64,000 nucleotides of DNA from Entoloma clypeatum. Its lineage: Eukaryota > Basidiomycota > Agaricomycetes > Agaricales > Entolomataceae. The stretch's first letter is position 1; each line of letters starts with the position of its first letter. A program made the position numbers and the translations under genes. Below are positions 1-12,099 of this stretch, in pieces. A model generated the notes under the pieces. The model had not been told where the DNA came from. It ran no database searches and saw only the letters and a list, made by a program, of their open reading frames with translations. Location: NCBI GenBank assembly GCA_963565915.1, contig OY751491.1, forward strand, positions 3,100,001-3,164,000. Reading direction: 5' to 3'.

Positions 1-1529
1 GCCAGGGCCCCTGGCTATTTGCAAGAGAACACTGGACTCAAATTCGCCTTGTATACGCCTCAGGCGTATACCCCTTTGGCCAGTGGTCTGTTTTCTCTCT
101 CTCTCTCTCTTCTACAATCCCTTTTTTACTCAGGAAACCTACTATCTCACCAGGCTGGACATGCACAGGCTGCAGCTCTGCTTATTCATCATACATCGCC
201 CATCCTGCCTTCGTCGGCATCCTAGCAACCTTTATAGTTGTCTTCCTATCTGGGTTTGGCCTCCTTCGACACTTTCGTTGAATGCCTATGGGACTACGGC
301 TCGTCTTTCACCTACGTACATGCCTCCCGTCGTCGTATCAAGTAGTCATCGAAATCGTGCTTACCCCACGACGCGCTCTTCCGACACTACCCGCGGGCAT
401 ACATGTCTACGATTTCTAATGACACTTCTTCCATAGACAGACAGACTCTCGCCTCCTTCCTCCAAGTATACACTGGGTTCTTTGCTTCTGGACACTCCCG
501 CATGTTACAAGTACAGGTACCCTCACGGCATCTATCCTGTTATGTTGCAATACGTTCTCTTATCCTCCACCACCGCTCTACTACATATTCTTATTGGACT
601 TTTTCAGTAATACAAACTTTTACTCGGACCTTGTATATCTGCAAATTACGCCGATGATCGTAATATCAGCATCCCAAGTCTAATTCTTTCTGTGATGACT
701 TGAACAACTCCGTCCCCCCTTCTCCCGCGCGCATGTTGCCAGTCTCTCAATACGCCTCTTTCGGAGGCTCTCTCGCTTCTGCTGTACAACCTGAATTCGA
801 TCCCTCTCAGCTGACAACACTCTGATACTTGTTATGACCTGCTTGTCTGACCGGAGGCTGCAATAATTAGCAAGGTTCAAGACATGCACATGTGCAACGC
901 TCGGACATATCACGATATCAACCCTTGGACGGCCGTCAGAGCCTCGTTCTCGTCAAGAAATTGGCGATGGGTTCCACCTCGTTGTGAGAGTCAGAATACC
1001 CGGTAATGAAGGACGAAGCCATCCATCCTCCTGAAGGTCGACGTAAACCATGCAGGGCGACTTTTCACCAGCTTAACGAATGAACTTGACGACTCCGCAC
1101 TGCATGCACCCCCACAGAACATTCATCAACAGACGGCAGATGTACGTACTTTAAAAATTATATGAATGCCCCAGCGTTCACCGTGATCAGAAAATGATGT
1201 GGAAAGTCAGGCAACATAAAAACAAGCAGCTATGTATGTATGTATAGCGGCGAAGATGTGGTCTCTGGAGAACCTCGGTTGTGGTAGGGTGGCAACCATT
1301 TTCAGGGCATGTTTGAACTAAAACGTTGTTTGTGTTTTGACATACGACCCCTCGTTAAGAACACGATGCCTATTCGAACACCTTGTTTCCACTCCCCTTC
1401 ATTATCGACATCCTTGGGGTCGTCTTCATTCTTCTTGTCACTTTGAACACTTTTTTTGCGCTTGGACCTCCCAGAATTGACAATTGCACATCGTAACTCT
1501 TACACTCGTTTGTTAACGGCGCTCTCCCA
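1..1529. other. No confident gene; perfect inverted repeat near left edge
   Basis: I could not build a spliced gene here. A plus-strand frame around 175-278 encodes a hydrophobic stretch (GILATFIVVFLSGFGLL) that could be one membrane segment. The frame then meets a TGA at 279-281 and resumes at an ATG at 282, with no clear splice sites, so it may be the end of a gene lying left of the window or a chance frame. From about 680 to 1529 both strands look non-coding. The last part should hold the 5' region of the bestrophin gene. Confidence 0.4.
51..71. repeat. Perfect 10-bp inverted repeat
   Basis: GTATACGCCT and its exact reverse complement AGGCGTATAC flank a single C. This is seen directly. 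It could be a dimeric transcription-factor site or a cruciform seed; nothing nearby fixes the role. Confidence 0.7.
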
Positions 1530-3816
1530 ATGGTGGCCAAAAACCCTCTCTTCAGTGGGAGATGGACTATCAAGAAATTCCAAGCCACTGTCATAAACGA
1601 CATTTGGCCTGAAGTGACCTTCTTTACGCTCATAGGCGTCAGTGCGTGCCTTTCCCTTAATTCACCCTGGCTATCAATCAAACTATAACCCACAACAGTG
1701 GTCACATTGGTATCCAAGTTTACCCCTCACAAACTCCAGATTTCGTCTGCGCTGTTGACCGTGTTGGGTACGGTACTCGGTTTGGTCATTTCGTTCAGAA
1801 CGTCATCGGCTTATGAGCGGTAGGTCTTGCACATTACCGTGATTATGCTCTTTGCAACTCATATGTGCTGATCAGATATCAAGACGGCAGGAAGATGTGG
1901 ACCAACATCACCGTCGCCTCCAGGAATCTCGCTCTCATGGTCTGTATATATCCTACTGACTCAAACCATTTTTTGACTTCCAAGGACAAAAATCACAGTT
2001 TTGGATTCATGTACCCACAGAACGCGGAGGGGGAGATACTCTAAAAGCTATCATCGAAAAGAAGACCATGATCAACTTGGTGAGTCAAGTCGTTGCTTCG
2101 CTTTTCTCCCTAGCCTGACACCCAAAAAGATCCAAGCCTTCTCAGTCGCCTTGAAAGTGGGTACATTTCACTCCAAATTTTCCAATCGCCCAACCGCTCA
2201 ATTCTGAACAGCATTTCCTCCGAGGAGAGCCTGGCGTCTATTACCAAGATCTCTTCCCCCTCATCAGTTTCCTCCCTGGCTATGCAAATATGAACCCACA
2301 CGACGCCGACATGCTACCCCTCTGGGCTGCCTGCCATGATCCTAGCTACCCACATCCTCACCACCACCACAGTAACCCTCGCGAGGTGGCAGACGATAGG
2401 ACCCTCGGCTACCACGTCCAGCGCACTTCTTCCCTCCCGACAAAAGAAGACATCAAGCCCCTTGATGACGAAAAGTCCCAGACCGTGCGCTCCAAATCCT
2501 TCAGCCCCAAGGCGTCTCGTCGCAGTACATTTGATCCTGAGCAGGCCCTGCCCGATATTCAGAGCCAACGCCCGCTCCGACCCGCCCGCAACCCCCCGAA
2601 GCATTCGATATATGATTTTATACCGGTGTTCAGGTTCTTTAGGTTTCTGGTTCGAATTGCTTTGAGGAGAGCGAAGCCTGAGGACGAAGAGGCTGAAAGA
2701 TTAAGGAGGAAGAAACTCGATAGAGTCGAGAGCAACGTTCCGATGGAGATCGTTATGGTCCTTTCTGGGTAAGAAGGGTTCAAACTTATCTCCAACCTGC
2801 TGCTGCTGACTCCCCTCCATATAGTTATTCCAACTGTATGCCTCATTGATCCGATTTCTCTTCACTCATTGAGATGTGTCTTTCAAGACTTGATGAGAAA
2901 AGGCTTTCTGCAACCCGCCATCGCGACCGGTGTGACGGGCAACATTACCGTACTGCAGGATACTTTGTCCAACCTCGATCGCGTCCGGAACACCCCCCTT
3001 CCTTTTGCCTATCAAGCGCACCTTCGCATGTCTCTCTGGTATGTGCTTCTTGAGATACCTGGTTTCAACAGTGCTTACGAGTTTATCTTGTTGCAGGTTG
3101 TATCTCCTATTTCTTCCCGTACGTCCATTTTTCTGCGCGGTTTCCCTCATCCTTACCCCCATGATCAGTTCCAAATCTACTCGGCCTTTGGATATTACAC
3201 TATCCCCGGCACGGCCTTTACGTCATTCCTTCTTCTTGGATTCCTGGAGATCGGGCAGGAGATGTATGCCTTTATGTCGTCCTGGTATGAACCTCAAAAA
3301 CTGATTGGATCCAAATTACAGTGAGAATCCATTCAACTATGATTTGAACGATCTTGGTTCGTACCTTTCTTCTTCATAAAATCTTTCATTATCAAATAAA
3401 TGTTCATGTTCTTCGGCTTTGTTGACAGATCTTGACAATTTCTGCCTGTCCCTTCAACGCGAACTCCACGAGATCACAGCAGTACGCCTCTTGCTCCCCC
3501 CCTGCCCTGATTCGATCAGTAGTAAACTCTCCCTTTTCATAGTTTACCAACCCGGATCCGGCTTCTTACATCTTCAGCATGTGGTAAATATTATTTTACC
3601 CCTCGCCTCATTCGAGACCATTACACGTTTCTCCCCTGTAGGAACCAACCATTCGCACCGGCCGATAGGCGGAATGCCACCGATCTGATTAAAGAAGAGC
3701 ACGCACATTATCACATTCCCAACTCCCGAGATGGCCCCGAACCAGGCATGGCGTCTATCCGCCGCACTCTGGTAGAGAGCTGGAGGCAAGTCGACGAGTT
3801 CACACGTAAAGACTGA
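1530..3816 (+). CDS. Bestrophin-like (UPF0187) anion channel, 14 exons
   Basis: Bestrophin/UPF0187 family membrane protein, predicted to conduct chloride or other anions. Exons: 1530-1641, 1699-1819, 1876-1939, 1999-2079, 2130-2156, 2212-2768, 2825-2835 (11 nt), 2888-3038, 3097-3118, 3169-3263, 3322-3356, 3429-3481, 3543-3583, 3642-3816. They sum to 514 codons plus stop with consistent phases. Family hallmarks in order: NDIWPEV and FFTLIG (first membrane helix), SFRTSSAYERY (the conserved FRT/YER segment), ASRNLAL, KHFLRG, then GYYTIPGTAF, LLLGFLEIGQE and ENPFNYDLNDLDLDNFC near the C terminus. A His/Ser/Pro-rich cytosolic insert follows about residue 170. The ATG at 1530 is the first Met after an in-frame stop. 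The exon 3 donor (GTCTGT) is weak, so that boundary may be off by a few residues. The family call is strong; the transported ion is inferred. Confidence 0.88.
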
Positions 3817-6242
3817 GGTTTCGAATGTCCCAAAATACGCCACTTGGGGCACAATGATCGACCTCTATCAACCTTTATTCAGAAGAAATCAATCCGTTCA
3901 TGATGCGTGCTGGCTCATCTTACACTCCCTTTCTTTCTTTCACTTACCTATGGGAACTTGGGTTTTACTTACAATATTTATAATAATTCTTCATGTGCGA
4001 GGCTATGAGGGGTCCCATTGGACAATAATACCACACTTCAAAACGGCCGAATTTGGTCTGAAAAGCACTGATTTTGGATTGAAAAGGGGTATTTTTACTT
4101 TCATCGGCAATATCGGATTTCAAAACCGATGGTTTTGACATTGTGAATCTATTTTTACTTACCACATTTTGATTCGGGAACCGGATTTCAAAACTCGCCC
4201 TTTTAGTCCGTACCAGCCCTTCCAGAGGCCGACGGGGAGGCGATATGTGAGGCTTGTGTCAATGTTAACAGCAGCAGCAGCAAGGCCAGACCGCGAGGAC
4301 GAAAGCAACAATACAATCCCAGTCGACAGATGGGCGGGAGAAGCAGCAGCAGGGAGATGGGAGTACAGGGCTTGGTGGTCCCATAATCTATTCCTATTCC
4401 CTGTCCTTCCGAGTCTGCTGACGCTCCAGCATGAAGGCATCTTTTTTTTTCTTTTTTTTTTTTTTCGAAGCTGCAACTGCTCGTAAGTATTCCCGATCGA
4501 ATTCTCGTATTATCCGCTGGACCGCCCATTGAGAAACCACCCAGGAACTATGCCCCATACCCGAAGTTCATAACACCCACTGTAATTACAATACCACCAG
4601 AATTATGATATATCATGTACAAATGAACGAGACCCAAAGGATTGCGAAAAATATTCACCAGCCATTATTTACTCTCGGATATGCTTCGCGAAGACGTCTC
4701 TGAAGTTGGCCGAGTTCTCGGACTTTGCTTGCGACTATAGTGGGATCACGCAAGGCGAGCGATCGGGGAAATGAAGGCCGACAATGTACGCACAAATGCT
4801 GCAGGAAGTTTCACGGGGGTGTCCGCAATGCTACGTGGGGCAGGGTTGTTCCCGGGCGACTCATCAGATCTCTTGAAACTGGTTCCAGGAGTCGTCACAA
4901 CCTGGGGGCAAAAAACATGTCGCGCTGCGCGCAACAACTCTGATACGACGGTTGAAATCAGCATACACAATTGATCTTGGCATGCAGAGCTCTCAATCTG
5001 CAAATCGTAGCGGCCGGGCATGTCCCGGTGCATGGAATGACTTCGACACCGTGGCGGCTCAGGAGAGAGGCGAGGCCGTCCTCGTCGCTTGTCATCATCG
5101 TTCTGGGCCGCTTTCTGTGCGTTTGCGTTAGGGCCTGCTGAAGGGAGGTAGGAGCACAATTACCTACCTTGTGCAGGATAGAGAAAAGCCAGCTGACCAC
5201 CTAAGCACCAACGAGCGATTCCTTGTTCGAATGCGTCGGCACAACTGTGCCGAACGCCTCGCGAACAAGGAGCCACCACCCCATCGTGATAGAAACCCTG
5301 GACCCAGCCAATTGACCCAGCTGTGCAGCAAATTGACTCCGATAACGAACACCCATCTTACAGCCATTAACGGCCGTGGGACGTACGGGGGTAACCCGTG
5401 GGATGCACGCCCAGTCAATCAATACGTCCCAGAGCTTGACGGAACGGGTACGGGTACCCGTATGCACGGCCTGTGCAACCGTACATAGACGGGCATGGTG
5501 TGCAGCCCTACTAGGCAGGAGAGGTGATCCTGGTCATTGTATGGATACACCTGCGACGGTGACGTTGCAATGACGGTTTGCAACAACGTTGTGTTGTTAT
5601 GCATGTTGTCATACAGCGGCTTGGCGGCTTGGCGAGGCATGCTTGAGGTGCGCCGTGCTCGAATGGAGGGTGACTGGGGCGGGAGGGGGAGAGAAATTGA
5701 GAATATGATGTCGAAATGGAATCTCATTTTCGAACCTTAAAATAGAATGTGAAAATGGAATCTCGTTTTGATCGTCCGTTTATCTTCGCAAACGTTGGGT
5801 ACAAAAGGGGGTCAAAATATGAAAAATTATTATTTGTCCAGGGAGGGCCGCCATAGCGAGGCCGATTTCATCCTTCAATCAATCGTCCAAATCCAAAAGA
5901 TTCACCTGTTTGGAAAAAGGCACCAACAACAGGAATCTAACTAAGGACGCCATACATAACAGATCTATTACAGTACTGCCAAAAGGTTACATATTTTATA
6001 GGCAAGAGCTGCTGCCTCACGGATTACGCCACCTATGACAGAAGGTATGGCAAAAAAATGCGTAAGAACATGGGGGGAAGGAAGAGCTGAGCCGATATCA
6101 ATCAGAACATACAAAGTTCACATAAAGTACTTAAGTTATCGAATTTGTTGGCGCAGAAGCCAAAAAAGCTCATGTCGATAAAAGAAAACAGAGACAAAAG
6201 AACGCGGCGAGAAGAGAAAGAGGGCATCGCTTCGAATCAGAG
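3817..6242. other. 2.4-kb intergenic region, no gene recognised
   Basis: Only short open frames without codon structure or homology. There is a T-rich tract near 4441-4464, an imperfect direct repeat of about 60 nt around 4085-4200 (ATTTTTACTT and GGATTTCAAAAC each occur twice), a short palindrome AAAACCGATGGTTTT, and a CGGGTACCCG palindrome near 5453. The region may contain a decayed mobile element but I recognise no transposase or terminal repeats. Confidence 0.4.
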
Positions 6243-9200
6243 TCAATGACTTCCAGACATGATCTTCCTATCCTCAAACTCGATGTTCACATCTCCCATG
6301 CCAGTCACACCCATCCCAACCACTCCGACCGCCGTCTCCTTGAGTTTGCCATGCTCAACCGTCCCGTGATGACCGTGCTGACTTCCATTTGCATTGGCGA
6401 AGGATCCAAAAAACGGGGTCGCGGGGCTCAACGTCGACGCTGGAGTGTGCACCGAATATGTCAATGCAGGCGAGATGAGTTCGAGAGAGGATGAAGAAGT
6501 GGTCAATGCAGGCGAGGCTAGTTCGTTGAGGGAAGGAGACGTCTGGTTATGGTGGTGGTGGTGGTGGTGGTGTTGGTGATAGTCTGTGTCGAAAGCGTTC
6601 TGATGCTGTTGGCTATGGTGATACAAGGAAGAGACACGCGTCGAATGGTGATGCTGGCTCTGAAGCCGGTGTTTGGAAGAGTCAGAAGGGGGGTTGTCCT
6701 TCGACGCAGAAACAATCCCGTCTGATAGCTCCGAACTAACGCTACCACCGTAGATATCGACCGCATCGGCACCAGTGCCGGCGGTCTTACTGTCACTGGC
6801 CGTCATACCCGAGAGGTTCTTGACTCCGTTATTGTTCTTAGTATTGCTGTTATTCGTCTGCGTGTTCATATTGGTGCTGGCGGTACGCTGCTGAGCCGTC
6901 AAAGAACTGGAACCGGGAACAGTCACGCTCATACTGTTGTGTTGATAATGTCGCTGTGTGGATGCGGACGGCGGCCTGCGCTGTGGAAGCGTCATCGAGC
7001 GTAAATGCGCTTGTTGGTAGTGATGCAAGTTGGGATTAGGGGATGGCGCTTGCGAGCAGAGATGTGGTGTCTGAGGCTGTTGCTGGTTGTGTGATTGTAA
7101 CTGCGATTCATGTTGCTGCAGTTGGTTAAACTGTTGCTGGTGTAAAGATTGCTGATGAGCATGCTGGAATTGGGGTTGCTGTTTTTGTTGCTGCTGCTGA
7201 ATAGGAGCATTGTGATCGCGGGAAAGACGAGCATTGACGTGTGCTGGATGGATGCGATGATTATGGCTATGCTTGATATTAGCCCCTGCGGTCCTCCCAC
7301 TCTCTCCAACCTGCTGCTGTTGATATTGGTGGAGCTGTCGAAGATTGTCCGGCAAAGTAGAATGAAAGTCGTCCTCATGCATTGACGGGAGGGAATTAAA
7401 CACAGAGGTCGGCGAGTACACATCGCTGTCATGTTGCACGGCAAGATTTTGATGCCGCGCATGCAAAGCTCCTGAGCCAGGGATCGTGATCGCTGCGGCC
7501 TGTGTTCGATATCCACGGACGCCAACGCCAATCCCGGCAATGCTGGCGTCGCTATCAGCCCTCCTTCGCTGCTGCTGTACAAGATCAAGAGCCGGAGGCC
7601 TGCGCCTTTGATACTGCTGAGGCTCATGGCGTAACTGTTGCTGCTGTTGCAGCAAAAGCTGTTCCTGTCGTAGTCGCAACTGCTGTTCTTGCCTCAGGTC
7701 ATATTGCTGCTGCTGCGATTCTGCGTGTGCGCGCATGATGTATTCCTCCGTCGCTGTGTAGCCTGAACGTGCCTGCGTCGCTCGATTCGTTCCGTACGTG
7801 ACATCGTACCCGGGGAAATTTGGCTGAGGGTTCGTCGCCAAAGTGTGCAAATTTGAGTTGAAATGGGTGTTCCCAAGCCCAACAGCGTGATGTGCTGGAC
7901 TATGGCCCACGTCACTAAAGCCCATGAGACCAGCCCCACCATAACCGGCACCAAGAGCATTGGCGCCAGGGGTGGAGGGGTTGAACGGAACGCCACCATT
8001 CCTCAACGAGTCCAGGAGCGCAGTCATGGCCGGATCCATAGATGGAGGAAGCCTTACGTCGCTCGGCGGAAGGGGTGTAGGGAGCGCACCATGAGCATGA
8101 TAAGGACTCCCATGCAGCCGCACGGGCGTCTGTGTCCTGGATAGCGGCGCGAGAGGGACAACTCGGCCTGGAGCGAGAGAGGAATCGACTGCAAACGGCG
8201 GCGTGTGCACAGGGCTATGAGAATGAATGGGGCTCGTGCTGTACTCGTAATTATATGCGGAGAGAGGACGGTCGAGGACAATTGGAGGAGGTGGCAATGA
8301 TGATGGCGGCGGCGGTGGAGGTAACAATGTTCCTCCTTGCGATAGAGGCACAGATAATGGTTTGGACTTGAGCTCCTGCCCGCGCAGGTTAAGCAATGAC
8401 GCTTGCGCGATTGTGAGGCGGGCTGGTGACTGTTCGTCGTCTCTAGTACTCCGTTCGGTGCGCTGGGGGGGGTGGTAAATATGATGAATATATGCACGTT
8501 GTAAAGATAGACTGACTCGTAGTTCGCGCTGTTCTGCGGTGTCGGCGAAACGGACAGAGATCCTGCTTCCTGTATCATTCCAACCCCGGACCATGCGCCC
8601 ATGAAGGCGTTCGATAATCTCCTCCGCCCCGGCTCGAGTCTCGAATCTACCGAGAAGATATCATATAAGGGGGGATGTATTTTGAAAATGACCGCGGCGC
8701 ACCTTACGAAGGCAATGATACGAGGCGGGTTACTGAGTCGCGTTTGGAAAAATCGACTGCTGCTGATTCTATGTGGAGAGACGAGGGCGGCAAGAGTCTG
8801 AAGATGAAAATGGAATAAGAACATCGAAATCAAGTGCAAGAAAATGATCTCACTGGCTCATCGATGCTCAGCGGCAGCCTGAAAAATATGAATAAATGCA
8901 CGCATATATATGAGGGAAATAGCTGAGCATACCCCTCCATGTATAAATTCGTGCTAGTCGGATCATGCAAACTCTCCATCTTCGCCTTGAAGGATGCATC
9001 GTCTCCAAGCTCGCTATGACTACTAAATTTTTCACCTTGGTCCCATCCGGTGGACAGAGAGGAAGCAGAGTCCGAAGTGGTTGGAGGGTCATCGGGGTGG
9101 AGATCAAGCTGGGAATGAGCATAGGTGCCCGGGATCTTGTGGACTGTCTAAAAACAGGTTTACGCGGTCAGAGATGAGATACACCGTCCTGAAGGGGAAT

Positions 9201-10094
9201 AAACCACTTTGGAAAATGTAGGGTGCAGGTTCCGGTACCTTCTAAGCGACTGTATGCACTTTTCAGCGGCTTCGACCGTCTCGAACCTGTCAAAAGAAAC
9301 ACATAAGCGCTCAGGGCCACAAAAAGGCGCATATATTAGACGAAAGAGGAAGACGATGAAAGATACGCACAGTACAAACCCGTACCCGCTCTCATTGTCC
9401 CTGACATGCCTGGTAAATGTGCGTACGCTGCGTATAGCCCCGTACGGGGCAGCGAGCGCAAACAGCTGATCTTCTGGGAAATGCGGCGGGAGACCGTTTA
9501 TGTACACGTTGGACGTCTTCAGGGTTTCGAGGCTCGTTTCTGAGGAGTTTTGAGTACTGCTCGCACCCGTGCAACTGGTTGCAGGTTCTGAGTCGGATGT
9601 TGAGAGTGGCTCGATGGTGGTGTTGCTGGGGCCACGAGAATCAGAAGGCAAGTCGGATACAGGAGGAAGAGGTATTGTTTGTCGAACTGGTGCAGAAGGA
9701 AGCTGAGGTAGTGGCTGCGACTGGGAAGGAAGACTGGAGGGAAGTGAGGGGTCGGCTGGGGCTGGATCGGTGTATTGTTCTGCAGAGTTTGGCTATCAGG
9801 TCACGGATTCGGAAGGGAGATGAACGAACCATTGTTTGCAAGTGAATTGTCGATGCTGCCGAGGCTTATAGACATAGGATCTTCGATGCTGTTATTTATG
9901 CTAAGGGCTGAGAGATAGATTTCGACGTCCGAGTCTTCGTCTTCATCTTGGGCGTCGGTGCCTTGGGGGGATGTCGGTGGCTGTGACCTAGTCGTTGGAG
10001 AGGGAACTTTAGAGAAAGAAAAGGCTGCCGAGTGAGGGTTCGGAAAGCGGCGATTACTGGGAGAAGAATTAGCAGCAGAGGGAGGGGACGCCAT
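6243..10094 (-). CDS. Tandem-RRM RNA-binding protein (RBMS/MSSP-like), Q/H-rich tail
   Basis: Eight exons (10094-9830, 9779-9371, 9286-9208, 9147-8933, 8878-8854, 8797-8703, 8646-8517, 8462-6243) give 1145 aa. The acidic N terminus is followed by RRM1 at about residues 178-250 (RNP2 VYINGLP, RNP1 SGYGFVLF) and RRM2 at about 316-405 (LYMEGLPLS, IIAFVRFET). The close two-RRM arrangement joined by a HPTFSK-VHKIPGT linker resembles RBMS/MSSP-type single-strand nucleic-acid binders. The last 740 residues are low-complexity, with long poly-Q, Q/H and poly-H tracts that suggest phase separation or prion-like behaviour (inference). The final intron (8463-8516) lies inside an open frame; splicing it restores the ELRRTER continuation typical of the family. 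The start at 10094 is preferred because a TATA-like box lies upstream of it; an in-frame ATG at 10256 exists. Confidence 0.85.
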
Positions 10095-10244
10095 AGATGG
10101 GAGGGGGGAAGGCGTGGTGAGGAGAGAAGCTGTGTAACGCCAGAGGATGCAGAGGATAGCGAGATCAATAAGGTTACGGACAATAGCTGAGCGGCAATAG
10201 CGTGCGTAGGGGGGAAAAGCAGACCTCGTCCGAGCCATGGCTGG

Positions 10245-10251
10245 TTTATAA
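10245..10251 (-). promoter_or_regulatory. TATA-like box of the RRM gene
   Basis: TTATAAA on the minus strand, about 150 nt upstream of the chosen ATG at 10094. It implies a transcript start near 10215, which favours that ATG over the one at 10256. Confidence 0.4.
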
Positions 10252-10921
10252 GGCATTCACATCTGACGTATGCACAGAATTATTCTCGACCACCGATCGC
10301 GCGACACCCCGCGGCCTTAATCAGAAGCACACCGTCATGGCAGCACCACATCTCTAATTGGACGTCTTGTTCAAATCAGGCAAACCAGTTTCTACAGTTC
10401 ACCCAAAGCCAGGTCCCATTGCAGACGTCCGAGGGTTCCACAAGTTTTTCGCGAGACTACGGTTTGCTCCTCTGGGCCGCGCTGACCAGTGATATACAGG
10501 AGAACAGCCTCGTCGGGTGGCGCAACCATAGGCTCACGGTGGCGACTTCATGTTGCAAGTACAAGGAAGACATAACAAATGCCCAGTTCCAATCTGCAAC
10601 TAGAACGGAAGAGGATCAGGACGATCATTAAAGAAGCGTCCTGTGTTTCGTCGTGTTGCATCCAAGATGACGCTGCGATACTTGAACGGCAAAACACATA
10701 TTTTTCCAATTAGAAATGTCAAATTCCGTTCGAGGTCAGTCAAACAGCGAGACAGATGAAGCGCTGCAGAGGCGAAGGGGAGTGGAAGGACGAAATTTAT
10801 TATCACCGGCAATCACCGGGGCTAACGTGCATTCGAGCGTGGGCAATTCAAAACTTCTTCCCGACCACCCGTCGTCTTTTAGCCCCCGCAGCCCCCCCTC
10901 ACACTCTTTTGCCACCACCAA

Positions 10922-11710
10922 ATGGTCCGCCTCGCTGTCATCTCTACTGCCGCTGCCCTCCTCGGCGCTGCATCCGTCGCCGCCGACTTCAGCATCACTG
11001 CCCCAAGTTCAAATAACTGGTGGGGTATGTACATCGACTTCTCAGTCCCATAAAATAATAATGGGAACGACCTATGCAGTTGCAAAGTCGCAGAACACTC
11101 TGTCGTGGAGTTGCAACGATAGCCCTCCCGCTCAACAATTCACCGTCCTGTAAGCCATCATTCTCCCTCCGTCGCCATGCATTGCTCATGCTCTTCGTGA
11201 TTTCTCCCACGCAGCGTCGCCAACAAGGTCAGTCACCTTCCGGCTCCCTTCTACTGTTTGATTGCTCATTCCTGAACCTCAGAATGTCAATGTCCTCACC
11301 GCACCCATTGCCATTATCGGTGTCATGAACAACTACGACTGTTCCCAGACCATTACCCAGGATCAGTCGAACCAACCGGCCGGCGTCGGATATACCATTC
11401 AGTTTGCGAGCATCGTCAACCAGTCCAACGTGGGTCTCGCTTCTCCCCCTGACGTTCCCAGCGTACCTAAATAAAAGACCCTGCATAATAGATCCTCGCC
11501 ACATCGGAAGAATTCGAAATCAAACCTCTAGGCTCTCTCTACCCTTCCCAAGTCTCTGCCTCTGCCTCGGCTTCCGGCGCCAACTCTACCAGCACTGCTG
11601 CGGGTTCTTCTGCTACGAAAAAGGCCAGTGGAGCCACGTCCATCGTGTCGTCCGCGGCGGGTCTGGGCCTGGCTTTCTTGGGTGCAGCTCTCGGCCTTGT
11701 TGCTGCTTAA
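10922..11710 (+). CDS. Small secreted GPI-anchored Ser/Thr-rich protein
   Basis: Five exons (10922-11024, 11080-11149, 11215-11227, 11283-11429, 11492-11710) give 183 aa. The N terminus is a clear signal peptide (MVRLAVISTAAALLGAAS). It is followed by a compact domain (FSITAPSSNNWW, NTLSWSCNDSPPAQQFTV, YTIQFASIVNQSN) resembling the Ig-like N-terminal module of Kre9/Knh1-type cell-wall proteins. A Ser/Ala/Thr-rich stalk leads to a hydrophobic tail (GLGLAFLGAALGLVAA) typical of a GPI signal. Predicted location is the plasma membrane or cell wall. The third exon is only 13 nt. The architecture is clear; the biochemical function is not known. Confidence 0.85.
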
Positions 11711-12099
11711 TATTAGAGCAAATGAATGGGTTTTTAGCTCGGATATCTATACGTACTAACCCTTGGATACGCTTCCGAATTGGACTGTTGTTGACGTCGT
11801 ATTGCTTTCTTTCCGTGTGTGTGTGTGTAACCTACGGCCGTGTACAAGCCTTCTATAATCTTTTCCTTCGCAATCACTCTGGCTTCTTGTCCAACAGCTC
11901 ACTGACTGCTCAGTCTCAATGCAAGCTCGAGAACGATACGGTAATAAATTAGTACAAAATATTGTGCTAATGAACAAGCAGAGTACAAAAAACTAGAATT
12001 ACATGCAAATTCGGTGAATCTGCATAGTGAGATAGACAAAACGCATGGAGCATAGGCATAAAAGGCATAAGTTGCATGTAGAGCATCCACTCCCAACTT

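Noticed and set aside
4441..4464. T-rich tract as a retroposon poly(A) tail
   Set aside because: No adjacent reverse-transcriptase sequence or target-site duplication was found; simple low complexity is sufficient.
6540..6572. Plus-strand TGG repeats as a W-rich peptide
   Set aside because: They are the antisense of the poly-His codons of the RRM protein.
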